A stretch of DNA of 34,949 bases from an uncultured Corynebacterium sp. (lineage in GTDB: Bacteria > Actinomycetota > Actinomycetes > Mycobacteriales > Mycobacteriaceae). Below the pieces are notes generated by a model. It had not been told where the DNA came from. It did not search any database and saw nothing but the letters and a program-made list of their open reading frames with translations. Made by a program: the position numbers and the translations under genes. Shown here piece by piece: positions 17,065-25,560 of the stretch. Each line of letters begins with the position of its first letter. Position 1 is the stretch's first letter. The stretch is from positions 1-34,949 of the forward strand of contig CAMIFC010000020.1 of NCBI GenBank assembly GCA_946220775.1, read 5' to 3'.

Positions 17065-17810
17065 CCGCCACGGGCACCCATGACCGTGCGCCTGCACTTT
17101 CCGCGCGGAACCTCTCGGTCGCACTCGGCGGCCGCGACATCTTCGATGGCGTCGACCTCGACCTGTACCCCGGCGAACTAGTGGGGCTGCTCGGCCCCAA
17201 CGGTGCTGGGAAGACCACATTGATGCGCGCGCTGATGGGGCTGATCCCGTCGCGCGGCACGGTTAAGGCCGGCCGTTTCGGCTATGTCCCGCAGAACCAC
17301 GACTTTGCCTGGAACTATCCCATCAGCGTGCGCGAATGCGTGCTTTCTGGCCGACTGGGCCAGCGGAAACTGTGGCAGCGCTGGTCGGCGGCCGACTACC
17401 AGGCCGCCAGCGAAGCTATCGAGACCGTCAACCTGACCGACCTGGCGCTCCGCCCGATCGGCGAGCTATCCGGCGGGCAGAAGCAGCGCGTGCTTGTCGC
17501 CCGCGCCTTGTCCACGCAGCCGGATGTACTGTTCCTCGACGAGCCATTCACTGGCATGGATTTGCCCCGCTCCGAGGAGTTGATGGAGGTCATTCGCCGA
17601 CTCACGGATTCTGGCATGGCGGTGCTGATGGTTTCGCACAACTTGGCGGAAGCCCGGCAGTTTAGTGATCGATTAGTGCTGTTGCGGGCTGGCGTCCGGG
17701 CAATGGGGACGCCGGAAGAACTGAACCGCCCAGAACCGTGGATGGACACGTTCGACATCGCGCGGGATTCCACGCACCTTCGAGCAATTGGAATTGAGGT
17801 GCCGAACTGA
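17061..17810 (+). CDS. anchored-repeat ABC transporter ATP-binding protein
   Basis: A 249-residue ABC ATPase of the metal-ion type. Seen: Walker A GPNGAGKTT with K51, a Q-loop in FGYVPQNHDF, signature LSGGQKQR (residues 136-143), Walker B VLFLDEPFTGMD with D160-E161, and the switch His in MVSHNL. The GTG at 17061 is the better start: GAAGGAGG lies about eight bases before it and its GTGA overlaps the stop of the binding-protein gene; a TTG three bases upstream is possible. Its stop overlaps the permease start (TGATG), so the three ABC genes are translationally coupled. Confidence 0.95.
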   Translation: MTATGTHDRAPALSARNLSVALGGRDIFDGVDLDLYPGELVGLLGPNGAGKTTLMRALMGLIPSRGTVKAGRFGYVPQNHDFAWNYPISVRECVLSGRLGQRKLWQRWSAADYQAASEAIETVNLTDLALRPIGELSGGQKQRVLVARALSTQPDVLFLDEPFTGMDLPRSEELMEVIRRLTDSGMAVLMVSHNLAEARQFSDRLVLLRAGVRAMGTPEELNRPEPWMDTFDIARDSTHLRAIGIEVPN

Positions 17811-20800
17811 TGGGAAGCACATTCCTTTCTCCGGCGGATTTCATTGCGGACCTCGCGAACCCTGCCCTGGGCTTCCTGCCGAATGCCCTGATGATTGCCG
17901 TGCTGGGCGCGGTAATCTGTGGGGTGATCGGCACTCACGTGACGCTGCGTGGGATGGCCTTCCTTGGCGACGCGGTGGCTCATGCCGTGTTCCCCGGCCT
18001 GGCGATCGCGTTCGCGTTGCAGGTGTCGGTGCTGCTCGGTGGCGCGGTAGTGGGTATCGTAATTGCGCTGCTCATCGCGGTGTTTTCCCAGCGCAGGCGC
18101 GTCAAGGAAGACACGATTATTGGTATTTTCTTCGCCGCCTCTTTCGCGTTGGGGCTGGTGATTATCGCTCAGATTGATGGCTACACGGCCTCGCTGACGA
18201 GTTTCTTGTTCGGTTCCATCACCGGCGTTGCGCGCTCTGATATTTATATTGTTGCGCTGGGCGGTGCGGTGATCATGGCGATGGTGTGGCTGTTCCATTC
18301 GCGCCTGGTGGCGGTGTCCCTGGACCGGGAGACTGCCCGCGCCATGGGCTTGAACGTTTTGGCTTTGGACATGTTGTTGTACGTGTGCGTGACGATGGCG
18401 GTGGTGATGAGCGTTCGGACGGTGGGCAACATTCTCGTCCTCGCGTTGCTGATCACGCCAGCGGCGACGGCACGGTTGTTTACAGAAAGGGTGGTGACCA
18501 TGATGTGGGTCTCCGCGTTGCTCGGGGCCGTTGGAGCGGTGCTCGGCGTGTATATTTCTTGGGCCGCGGATGTGCCCACGGGGGCGACGATCGTTCTCGT
18601 TCTCACCGCGATGTTCATTTTGTCCTTCCTCGTGTCGCCACGGCACGGCGTTTTCGGGCGCGGTGGACGCGGGGCGTCGGCGAAGTCTAAGGCGACGGAG
18701 CGCCGTGTCGTCGGCGCAGCGGCGTCCGTGATTGCGCTGTTCGGTGCGTTTGTGGCGATCCCGGCGTCGTCGGACTCGCTGCCCGCCGCGGTAGCGCAGG
18801 ATTCCGATTCCATTTCGGACGCCAACCCCGCCAACCCCGACTCCGGCACCACGGGAGATACCTCGGGGCAAGGCGATGCGGCCGCTGAATCGGGCGATGG
18901 TGCTGCCGACTCTGCGCCGGATGCTGCGGATGCAGGTGACACGGGAGCTGGTGACGCTGGCAACGGTGAGTCTGGTGCCGGCGAGTCTGGTAGTGGTGAC
19001 GAGGCCACTGGCGAAGCAGGCACCGGCGACGGGGCGGATGTCCCAGCGACGGGTGACTCCGGATCAGATAATTCGGGTACCGATAATGGCGGCACCGATA
19101 ATGGAGCCACCGACGGCCAGGACGCTGAACAGCCAAAGGAAAGGCCCCAGCACAGGCCGGGCTACCCCAGTGATAACCCAATCGTCCCCAAGGACACCAT
19201 CGACCCACGCACGGGCAAAACCCACGTGTGTGCAGGCAAGAAGCTGCTGTATCAGGCTCACGTCGATGCGCTCTACGGCACGTACCGCGATGGCAAGCTG
19301 GCAGTGATGGTGGTGGACGGCAGTGCCGTCGCTAATGCAGAGGACGTATGTATCCGTCTGGCACCGGACGCCGATAACGACGGCAAGGAACTGTCCCGAT
19401 TGGTCGTTCCACCCGGTGACCAGTTCTCGTTCCTGGGCAAGCCAGGCGATATTCTGTGGCACGCTCCGCAGCAGGTTGATATGTGGGGAGGCTGGCGTCC
19501 GGTCTGGGCGGGAGCTGGCGCTTTCGATCCTCACCATGAATACGAAGTGCCCAAGAACTTCGTGAAGGACCAGGTCAAGTTCTCCCTGGTCGGCGCAGAT
19601 AAGCCGGGCAACGTGGAGATGTTCTTCTACAGCAACGCGCGCGATGAAGCACGCAGCTATATCTCCACCAAGAACGGACCTACGCACTTCAACTACGAGG
19701 TCGGAGCGCACGGTCACTTCGGCTGGACGTTCAGCAAGGCTGGCCAATACACCTTCACGTGGCAGGCCAGCACCGAGACCACCGATGGAAAGAAGCTGGT
19801 CTCGAAGCCCACCCCGATCACCTGGCTCGTGGGCTCCGATGAAGAAGTCGGGCTGCCGGAAGGCACCACCAAGAACCTGAACCCCATCAAGAAGTCCGCG
19901 GAAGATCAGCGGGACGAGCTCTTCCCCGATGGCGTGGGCGGCAAGCCCGGCGAGTCTGAAACACCGGGCGACAACAACCCAGGCACCGAAGCGCCTGGCG
20001 ATAATGGCGGCGACAACGGCGAGGAGGCCCCTGGCGAGGCCGCGCCGGGTAACGGCGGAACCACCGACCCGGATTACAAGCCGATTCCGGAATCCTCCGA
20101 CCGCGCAAACATTCGTGATGGCCACATGGACCTGGCGTTCAATCACAAGGCGGGGCAGGATGACGTCCAAAAAAGTTGGGATGCACTGCTGATCGACGGA
20201 CACGATCCGTCCAAGCTGGTCAAGCGCCCATCGGGCACGTTTGAATTCGTCATTGACTCGGATCAGGCGAAGATCAACACGCCGAAGGTGCTGCGTTCCG
20301 CGCTGGAGGGCGGCGGCAAGGAATACGGCAAGAAGCTGTGGCAAATCCCGCAAACCCAGCAGGAAGCGCCGGATGTGCCGTGGCTCGGGTTCAATACCGA
20401 GGAATCGAATTACGGGAAGCTGTCCAAGGATGGTGTGAAGATCGGCCTGAAGGACTTCGAGGGCCCCGGTCGTATGGTCACCGCTCGTGGCGGAATTGGG
20501 CAGTTCGATGTGCTGCTGGATTCCGCGAACCGAGATAAGACCATCACTTTCCGGAACCCAACTCACGACCACCAGGCGTTCATGTTCTCTACGCCGGGCC
20601 GCTACCGCGCAGTCTTCGAGTTCCAGGCCACGACGGCGTCGGGGGAGAAGGTGTCCAAGGAATTGGAGGCCTACTTCCTGGTCGCGCCGAAGGAGATGAA
20701 CTCCGGTGGCAATAATGGCGACAACGGGAATGGGCCTGGCGCAGGTCCGGGCGATGGCACCGGTGGTATCGGCGACAACGGTGGCGACTTCGTCGGCGAG

Positions 20801-21820
20801 AGCAGCAACGAGCTCGTCGGCATCCTGAACGAAACCACCGGCATGCTCGATTCCGTCGACACCGGCCTCGGCTACATCGGCAACATCATTGATTCGGTTC
20901 GCGGCTTCTTTGGCCATCCTTCTTCGGACGCCAACCAGCCCGAACTCCAACCCGAAATCACCCCAGGTGATGCGCATTCCGGAGATACGGGCGGCAACGG
21001 AAACGGCGCAACGGGTGGTAATGCTGGTCATGGTGCGACCGGCGGCAATGCTGGTAACGGCGCGACCGGCGGAAACGCCTCGGGACCTGGTGCGAGTGCC
21101 GGCGCCCGCGGACCCGGTGCTAGCGGCTCAGGTGCCAACGGATCAGGCAACAACGGTGCCAGCGGAGCTAGCGGCAACGGTGCCAGCGGAACCAGTGGCG
21201 ACGGTGCCAGCGGGTTTGGGACTAGCTCCGGCTTCGGCAGCCCCGGATTCAGCAGCCCTGGATCCGCCGGAGCTCTGGACACCTTCGCCGACGGCCCATC
21301 TTCTAGCTGGCCCAGCTCTGGCCCTGGCGGACTTCCCTCTGTTTGGCCCAGCCCGGGCGGGTTGTCTTCGGAAGGAGCAGCGCCCCTTCCACTGGACGCC
21401 ATGGCCCCCGATGGCGAATTAGCGGATGCCGATGACGCAGCAGACGATGCCACCGAAGAAGAACTCGATGGCATCGACCTGGAGGATCTCGACGCTGATG
21501 GCGGGTACGTGGACAACACACCCGAAGGTGCTGCTGCTCGCGCTGCCGACAAGGACAAGGACGGTGAACCAGACAGCAAGGCCATCCAGCTGGCCAACGC
21601 GCTGGGGCAGGGCGGCTGGATCGGCGGACTGATGTTCGGCATGGGCGGCATGGCGCTGCTCGGCGGCATGTTCTTCGCGTTCGTTGCTTGGCGATTGATG
21701 CGCAACCATGCAGCCATGGCAGGTGGCTACAGCGCTGATTACGACGATGCCGACGACACCGATGTTGACGTTGAAGACAACAGCGCCGAAGGCGCGGAGG
21801 TTGGTGCGGATTCGAAGTAG
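17810..21820 (+). CDS. ABC permease fused to a two-domain surface-anchored repeat protein
   Basis: A 1336-residue continuous frame joining two normally separate modules. Residues 1 to about 285 are an ABC-3 (ZnuB/MntB-like) permease with about eight membrane segments, including GTHVTLRGMAFLGDAVAHAVFPG and ARAMGLNVLALDMLLYV. Then comes a signal-peptide-like helix after RR298-299, ending LPAAVAQD (324-331), and an acidic Gly/Ser/Asp linker. Surface domain one (about 466-680) has THVC474, AHVDAL, C514, MWGGWRP and HGHFGWTFSKAGQY. Surface domain two (about 763-961) has DGHMDLAF, PWLGFNTE, FEGPG and HDHQAFMFSTPGRY. A Gly/Ala/Ser-rich spacer, an acidic patch, a calcium-loop-like DKDKDGEPD (1247-1255) and a C-terminal membrane helix (about 1272-1294) follow, with an acidic tail. 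No LPXTG is seen. Confidence 0.88.
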   Translation: MGSTFLSPADFIADLANPALGFLPNALMIAVLGAVICGVIGTHVTLRGMAFLGDAVAHAVFPGLAIAFALQVSVLLGGAVVGIVIALLIAVFSQRRRVKEDTIIGIFFAASFALGLVIIAQIDGYTASLTSFLFGSITGVARSDIYIVALGGAVIMAMVWLFHSRLVAVSLDRETARAMGLNVLALDMLLYVCVTMAVVMSVRTVGNILVLALLITPAATARLFTERVVTMMWVSALLGAVGAVLGVYISWAADVPTGATIVLVLTAMFILSFLVSPRHGVFGRGGRGASAKSKATERRVVGAAASVIALFGAFVAIPASSDSLPAAVAQDSDSISDANPANPDSGTTGDTSGQGDAAAESGDGAADSAPDAADAGDTGAGDAGNGESGAGESGSGDEATGEAGTGDGADVPATGDSGSDNSGTDNGGTDNGATDGQDAEQPKERPQHRPGYPSDNPIVPKDTIDPRTGKTHVCAGKKLLYQAHVDALYGTYRDGKLAVMVVDGSAVANAEDVCIRLAPDADNDGKELSRLVVPPGDQFSFLGKPGDILWHAPQQVDMWGGWRPVWAGAGAFDPHHEYEVPKNFVKDQVKFSLVGADKPGNVEMFFYSNARDEARSYISTKNGPTHFNYEVGAHGHFGWTFSKAGQYTFTWQASTETTDGKKLVSKPTPITWLVGSDEEVGLPEGTTKNLNPIKKSAEDQRDELFPDGVGGKPGESETPGDNNPGTEAPGDNGGDNGEEAPGEAAPGNGGTTDPDYKPIPESSDRANIRDGHMDLAFNHKAGQDDVQKSWDALLIDGHDPSKLVKRPSGTFEFVIDSDQAKINTPKVLRSALEGGGKEYGKKLWQIPQTQQEAPDVPWLGFNTEESNYGKLSKDGVKIGLKDFEGPGRMVTARGGIGQFDVLLDSANRDKTITFRNPTHDHQAFMFSTPGRYRAVFEFQATTASGEKVSKELEAYFLVAPKEMNSGGNNGDNGNGPGAGPGDGTGGIGDNGGDFVGESSNELVGILNETTGMLDSVDTGLGYIGNIIDSVRGFFGHPSSDANQPELQPEITPGDAHSGDTGGNGNGATGGNAGHGATGGNAGNGATGGNASGPGASAGARGPGASGSGANGSGNNGASGASGNGASGTSGDGASGFGTSSGFGSPGFSSPGSAGALDTFADGPSSSWPSSGPGGLPSVWPSPGGLSSEGAAPLPLDAMAPDGELADADDAADDATEEELDGIDLEDLDADGGYVDNTPEGAAARAADKDKDGEPDSKAIQLANALGQGGWIGGLMFGMGGMALLGGMFFAFVAWRLMRNHAAMAGGYSADYDDADDTDVDVEDNSAEGAEVGADSK

Positions 21821-22202
21821 AAGGATTGGCGTCCTAAAAAAGGACGGTAAGAACAACGGATTTGGAGAGTCCTGCGTGGCCGTGTAGGGTGAGTGGCGAA
21901 GTTTTGAAAGTTTCAAAGTTTCACCGAAGACCGTCGGTCACTTAAATCCCCATTCACATTTCGGTGTGAAGATGGATTTGGGTTGAAGGATCATCGAAGA
22001 CGATGACGGCCCACGCAGGTAACACGAGACGTTTTAGGCTCCACGCTTTCATCCTTGGTGATGCTGGCTTGTGACGCCTCCTAAGCGCCCTGTTCCCCCT
22101 GCGGGTACGGGGCGCTTAGTCGTTGTAGAAAGTGTTTCCTTCAAAAAAGATCGCCGGTGGACGTACAGACGTACACCAGAACATCAGGAAGGAGGCGAGA
22201 GT
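21821..22202. other. gap before rplJ, mainly promoter and leader
   Basis: This 382-base region holds, in order, a small hairpin GTCCT/AGGAC after the permease stop, a perfect 15-base palindrome TTTGAAAGTTTCAAA (21903-21917), a second palindrome GACCGTCGGTC (21929-21939), a weak promoter (TTTCAC - 17 - TTAAAT, 21919-21947) and the rplJ leader. No gene is supported within it. Confidence 0.6.
21985..22120 (+). promoter_or_regulatory. structured rplJ leader (L10-leader-like)
   Basis: GAAGGAT (from 21985) can pair with ATCCTT (22051-22056) to close a domain. That domain holds an inner hairpin TCATCG aaga CGATGA and a GGTAACACGAGACG strand. A strong 10-pair hairpin CTAAGCGCCC/GGGCGCTTAG (22081-22119) follows. 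Known L10 leaders bind L10 with L7/L12 to repress rplJL. The arrangement fits, but I cannot run a covariance model. Confidence 0.5.
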
Positions 22203-22715
22203 ATGGCTAATCCAAAGAACACCGCTGCACTGGCAGAGCTCAAGGCACGTTTCGAGGACGCTGACGCCACCGTGCTCACCGAGTACCGTGGCCTGTCCGT
22301 GGTCGAAACCACCGAGCTGCGTCGCGCACTGGGTGCGGATGTCACCTACTCCGTCGCCAAGAACACCTTGATCAAGCTGGCTGCAGAAGAAGCTGGCGTT
22401 GAGTTCGAGGAAGGCCTGCTGGCTGGCCCAACCGCAATCGCATTCATCCGCGGCGAAGCCGTCGATGCTGCGAAGGCGATGAAGGCCTTCAGCAAGGATC
22501 ACAAGAACCTCATCATCAAGGGCGGAAACATGGACGGCGATGCGCTGTCCGCAGAACAGGTCCTGGCAATCGCCGACCTGGACAACCGCGAGACGACGCT
22601 GGCAAAGCTGGCTGGCGCTCTCCAAGGTTCCTTGGCAAAGGCTGCTGGCCTGTTCAACGCTCCTGCATCCCAGGTTGCACGCCTCGCGGCTGCACTGCAG
22701 GAGAAGAAGGACTAG
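22203..22715 (+). CDS. rplJ: 50S ribosomal protein L10
   Basis: L10 anchors L7/L12 dimers to the ribosome as the base of the stalk. The start at MANPKNTAALAELKARF is set by AAGGAGG seven bases upstream and by homology; the frame runs further upstream through leader RNA. The 170-residue protein shows LTEYRGLSVVETTELRRALG, YSVAKNTLIKLAAEE, LLAGPTAIAF and a C-terminal helix (ASQVARLAAALQEKK) that binds L7/L12. Followed by rplL after 148 bases. Confidence 0.97.
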   Translation: MANPKNTAALAELKARFEDADATVLTEYRGLSVVETTELRRALGADVTYSVAKNTLIKLAAEEAGVEFEEGLLAGPTAIAFIRGEAVDAAKAMKAFSKDHKNLIIKGGNMDGDALSAEQVLAIADLDNRETTLAKLAGALQGSLAKAAGLFNAPASQVARLAAALQEKKD

Positions 22716-22863
22716 TTCGCCGCCTCGCTGGCACACGCTGCGGGTTCAGACCCCAGCGGGCCCAGCGGAAGAACGCACTTAACCGCAATCCCCTCACCGG
22801 GAAAGCACACACAGCCACCTTGGGTGACCACCCCAAGTGGCGAACAACGAAAGGATGCCAACA

Positions 22864-23244
22864 ATGGCTAAGTTCACCAACGAAGAGCTGCTGGATGCCT
22901 TCAAGGAAATGACCCTCATCGAGCTCTCCGAGTTCGTCAAGCTGTTCGAAGAGACCTTCGACGTCACCGCTGCTGCTCCAGTCGCTGCAGCTGCTGCACC
23001 AGCTGCCGGCGAGGCTGCTGCTGAGGAGAAGGACGAGTTCGACGTCGTCCTGGAAGACGCTGGCGCCAAGAAGATCGGTGTCATTAAGGTCGTTCGCGAG
23101 GTCGTCTCCGGCCTGGGTCTGAAGGAAGCCAAGGAGCTCGTCGAGGCTGCTCCAAAGGCACTGCTCGAGGGCGCTTCCAAGGAAGACGCAGAAGCTGCAA
23201 AGACCAAGCTGGAAGAGGCTGGCGCAAAGGTCTCCCTCAAGTAG
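22864..23244 (+). CDS. rplL: 50S ribosomal protein L7/L12
   Basis: Stalk protein that recruits translation factors, 126 residues. The start MAKFTNEELLDAFKEMTL follows AAAGGA; a longer frame begins 27 bases upstream but does not match relatives. The N-terminal dimerisation part, the Ala-rich hinge (AAAPVAAAAAPAAGEAAAEE) and the C-terminal domain with DVVLEDAGAKKIGVIKVVREVVSGLGLKEAKELVEAAPK are all present. Confidence 0.97.
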   Translation: MAKFTNEELLDAFKEMTLIELSEFVKLFEETFDVTAAAPVAAAAAPAAGEAAAEEKDEFDVVLEDAGAKKIGVIKVVREVVSGLGLKEAKELVEAAPKALLEGASKEDAEAAKTKLEEAGAKVSLK

Positions 23245-23327
23245 TTTCTTTGCTGCCTAGCGCGGCATAGTTGCGTGCCGCTCGGCGCGGCGCGATCGCG
23301 CGCTGCTTGGCGCGGCGCGACTACTTC

Positions 23328-23374
23328 AACCGCCATCGCGGAACCCGAAAACGGGCTCTACGGTGGCGGTTTTC
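23328..23374 (+). terminator. terminator after rplL
   Basis: AACCGCCATCG pairs with CGGTGGCGGTT, with an inner CCCG/CGGG hairpin, and TTTTCC follows. Upstream, between the rplL stop and this hairpin, are three imperfect GC-rich units of the GCTNGGCGCGGC type. Confidence 0.8.
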
Positions 23375-23395
23375 CCTATGGAGTAGCATAATGTC

Positions 23396-24478
23396 ATGCT
23401 CTCCAAATCCCGGATCGTCGCCATTTTTGCCCTCGGTCTCGCCAGCACGCTGATCGCGGTGGGGATTCTGCTGCCGCGGCTGTTCCCTGAGGAAACACCC
23501 GTGCCACTGGGATTGCAGCACACGACACTGTCGCTTCGAGATCCGAAGGCAACTGTTGGAACGGGGTACTTGGCGCTGGGGGAGGACAAGAAGATTACGG
23601 CGCCTGTCGTCCGACAATTCAACATCGAACTGGGAGAACCGGCCTCGGAGAATGAGGCGACGGCGCGGGTTGGCGTCTCGAATTCCCGCGAAAATGTGAA
23701 GGACGACCTCGAATCGCTGCTCGACGCGCAAGTCTACAGCTACCGACTGAACCGCGTGACCGGCCAGGCGGTGGGGGATGCGAAGGTATCGGATACGCCG
23801 GCCACCCCGCCGAGCAAGACCTCGATGCCGGGCTATTGGGCGAAATTCCCGATCGACACGCAGCAGCAGACCTACGACTACTTCGATTGGACGCTCCGCC
23901 AGGCACTTCCCGCGCACTTCAAGGGCACGGAAACCCGCCAAACCACCGACGGCAAGGACATGCAGGTCTACCTTTTCCACCAGGACATCGAGCCGATGAA
24001 GGTTTCCGACCGCGTCGCCAGCTTCCGATCGTCCATTCATAAGGACGCCAAGCGCGCCGAACTTCATCATGGAGGCTGGCGTGAAATCGCCGTTGAACCA
24101 CAATCGGGGTTGATCGTCGGCGTGGAAGAGCACATCAAGGATGACTACCGGGCTAAGGGAAAGCCCGTCGACGTGCTGTTGGAATTCAACGGTCGCACGA
24201 CGGAATCCACCGAGGCTGGGATGCTCGACCAGGCAGAATCCTTGGGTGGCAAGCGCTCCACCGAGGCCTGGGGTACCGGGCTGATTATTGCTGGTGCGGT
24301 GATCCTGGTGGTGTCTTTGGTGGTGGCGCTGCGCCGTGGGCGTGGTCGGCGTGGTGCTGGTACCGGCGACGCTGACGCTGCTGGTACCGGTGGTGCTGCG
24401 GGTACCGGCGGTGCCACCGACGCTGGAGATGCTGCAGACACCGACGCTGGCGGCCGGGGTGCCTCAACCTCCAACTAA
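23396..24478 (+). CDS. DUF3068 family membrane protein
   Basis: A 360-residue protein of the corynebacterial and actinobacterial DUF3068 family, whose function is not established. It has an N-terminal membrane helix (residues 6-27), a large extracytoplasmic part with PGYWAKFPIDTQQQTYDYFDWTL, VYLFHQDIEP and HHGGWREIAVEPQSGLIVGVEEHI, and a C-terminal helix near residues 291-312. The last 45 residues are a basic patch, then a Gly/Ala/Thr/Asp low-complexity tail built from repeated GTGGA-like units, probably a recent local expansion. Its place between rplL and rpoB is seen in related genomes. The ribosome site is weak (GGAG 12 bases upstream). Confidence 0.85.
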   Translation: MLSKSRIVAIFALGLASTLIAVGILLPRLFPEETPVPLGLQHTTLSLRDPKATVGTGYLALGEDKKITAPVVRQFNIELGEPASENEATARVGVSNSRENVKDDLESLLDAQVYSYRLNRVTGQAVGDAKVSDTPATPPSKTSMPGYWAKFPIDTQQQTYDYFDWTLRQALPAHFKGTETRQTTDGKDMQVYLFHQDIEPMKVSDRVASFRSSIHKDAKRAELHHGGWREIAVEPQSGLIVGVEEHIKDDYRAKGKPVDVLLEFNGRTTESTEAGMLDQAESLGGKRSTEAWGTGLIIAGAVILVVSLVVALRRGRGRRGAGTGDADAAGTGGAAGTGGATDAGDAADTDAGGRGASTSN

Positions 24479-24560
24479 CGCCCGATTCCGCCCACTTACG
24501 TCCCCGTTCCCGCCGAAAATGGGCCGTCCCGTGGCTGCTCAGACGGCAGCTAGTCCTCCT

Positions 24561-24631
24561 ATGTAAAGTTAGCTGACAAAATTGCCCGAAAACGGGGGTA
24601 AAAGCGGGTGTTTTGTCAGCCTACTTTACAT
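24561..24631. repeat. AGTTAGCTGACA-family hairpin, copy 3
   Basis: Arms of 21 bases pair at 19 positions around a 29-base spacer. Compared with other copies, TCAA is TAAA in the left arm and the right arm has the matching change (TTGA to TTTA), so pairing is kept. The spacer holds an inner CCCG AAAA CGGG hairpin. Confidence 0.8.
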
Positions 24632-25275
24632 GGCCCCTTGTGGTGACTTGTTCCTGGCCGGTTCGTGTGTCTGCGCGGCTCTGAACGCGCTTAGATAGGG
24701 AAAGTCGGTGGCTCAATGAATGGGTTGTCGTCGGGAGTAGTCGGATCCTGACATGAGTGCCCACGTGACTGCCCACTTTTCCCACGACTGAGCTGCAACC
24801 TCAGCCGCGACCTGGCCTTTTACCAGGGGTTTCCGCGCCGTTAGGGTGAATTCCAACATTCGTATTTCGTTTACGGGGGGTGTCTGCGTTAGAGTTCTCA
24901 CCACGGAAGCAGAAATCGCAACTTGAGTGGCGTTGCATTGGTGGCGAAGCCTCCCAATGATGGAGCGCATCCCTGACCAAGAGGAGCGCCTCCCGGGCCA
25001 AGGGAGTGCTTCCCTGGGAGCGTCACCCCTGGGAGCACCACCCGGGGATCGTCGCCCTGGCAGTACCGCCACGGGGGGATGTGGCGCAGGCTCGGTGGCT
25101 CGCCACAAGCTGCGAAAGCTGACGCGGTCGCCCATGGTCTGAGGCGAGAGCTGACGGAGCCACCCGTGGCCGGCGCCGAAGCGGCGGCAGCGCCCGGCAA
25201 CGTCATAAGGTTGCGACCGAAGCGCCCGGCAGTGCCACGAAGTCGCAGCTCGCGCCGCAGGTTCGCGCGATGGGG

Positions 25276-25304
25276 TAGACACGTGGGGAAAAATACTATA
25301 TGGT
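25276..25304 (+). promoter_or_regulatory. probable rpoBC promoter
   Basis: TAGACA (25276-25281) and TATGGT (25299-25304) are separated by exactly 17 bases, with an A-rich spacer end. Transcription would start near 25311, giving a leader of about 250 bases. The leader contains a CACGGACA/TGTCTGTG hairpin (one wobble) near 25401-25419. Confidence 0.65.
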
Positions 25305-25560
25305 AGCTCTTTGCGCTGGTTTAGCTTCCGATTATTCTGCGGGTAGGCGGATAAACACGATGAGCAGCCTCATCTATTAACGGCCTTGGCAATGACTCTT
25401 CACGGACACCCTGTCTGTGAAAAGGGGATTTGACAAGGTCCTTTAGCCGTCCCTGCGGATAGTTCGCGCCAAGCTTCACCATCTCAAAGAACCATCACGT
25501 AATTCGTACGCTCACGCAACCGTTTCTACCGCACAGCTCCACACGTGCGCAGAAACTGAA

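Larger units (their letters stand above)
24479..25560. other. long gene-free region upstream of rpoB
   Basis: These 1082 bases have no convincing coding sequence; the frames present lack ribosome sites and recognisable protein features. From left to right: a hairpin-family repeat, a moderately AT-rich stretch near 24845-24900, and a run rich in CCCTGGGAG (two copies 15 bases apart at 25012 and 25027) with a CTCCC/GGGAG hairpin. The rpoB promoter and about 250 bases of leader follow. Confidence 0.65.

Noticed and set aside
14830..17220. Long minus-strand frame opposite the binding-protein gene
   Set aside because: Arg/Val-rich shadow without recognisable motifs; the plus-strand gene has signal peptide, ligands and domain signatures.
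18640..18800. Two separate genes (permease and repeat protein) instead of a fusion
   Set aside because: The frame is uninterrupted and I see no ribosome site with a suitable start at the junction; kept as a fusion, with re-sequencing advised in the finding.
24713..25282. Minus-strand frame of 189 codons in the gap before rpoB
   Set aside because: Arg/Pro/Ser-rich with no recognisable domain, and it overlaps the rpoB promoter; treated as non-coding.
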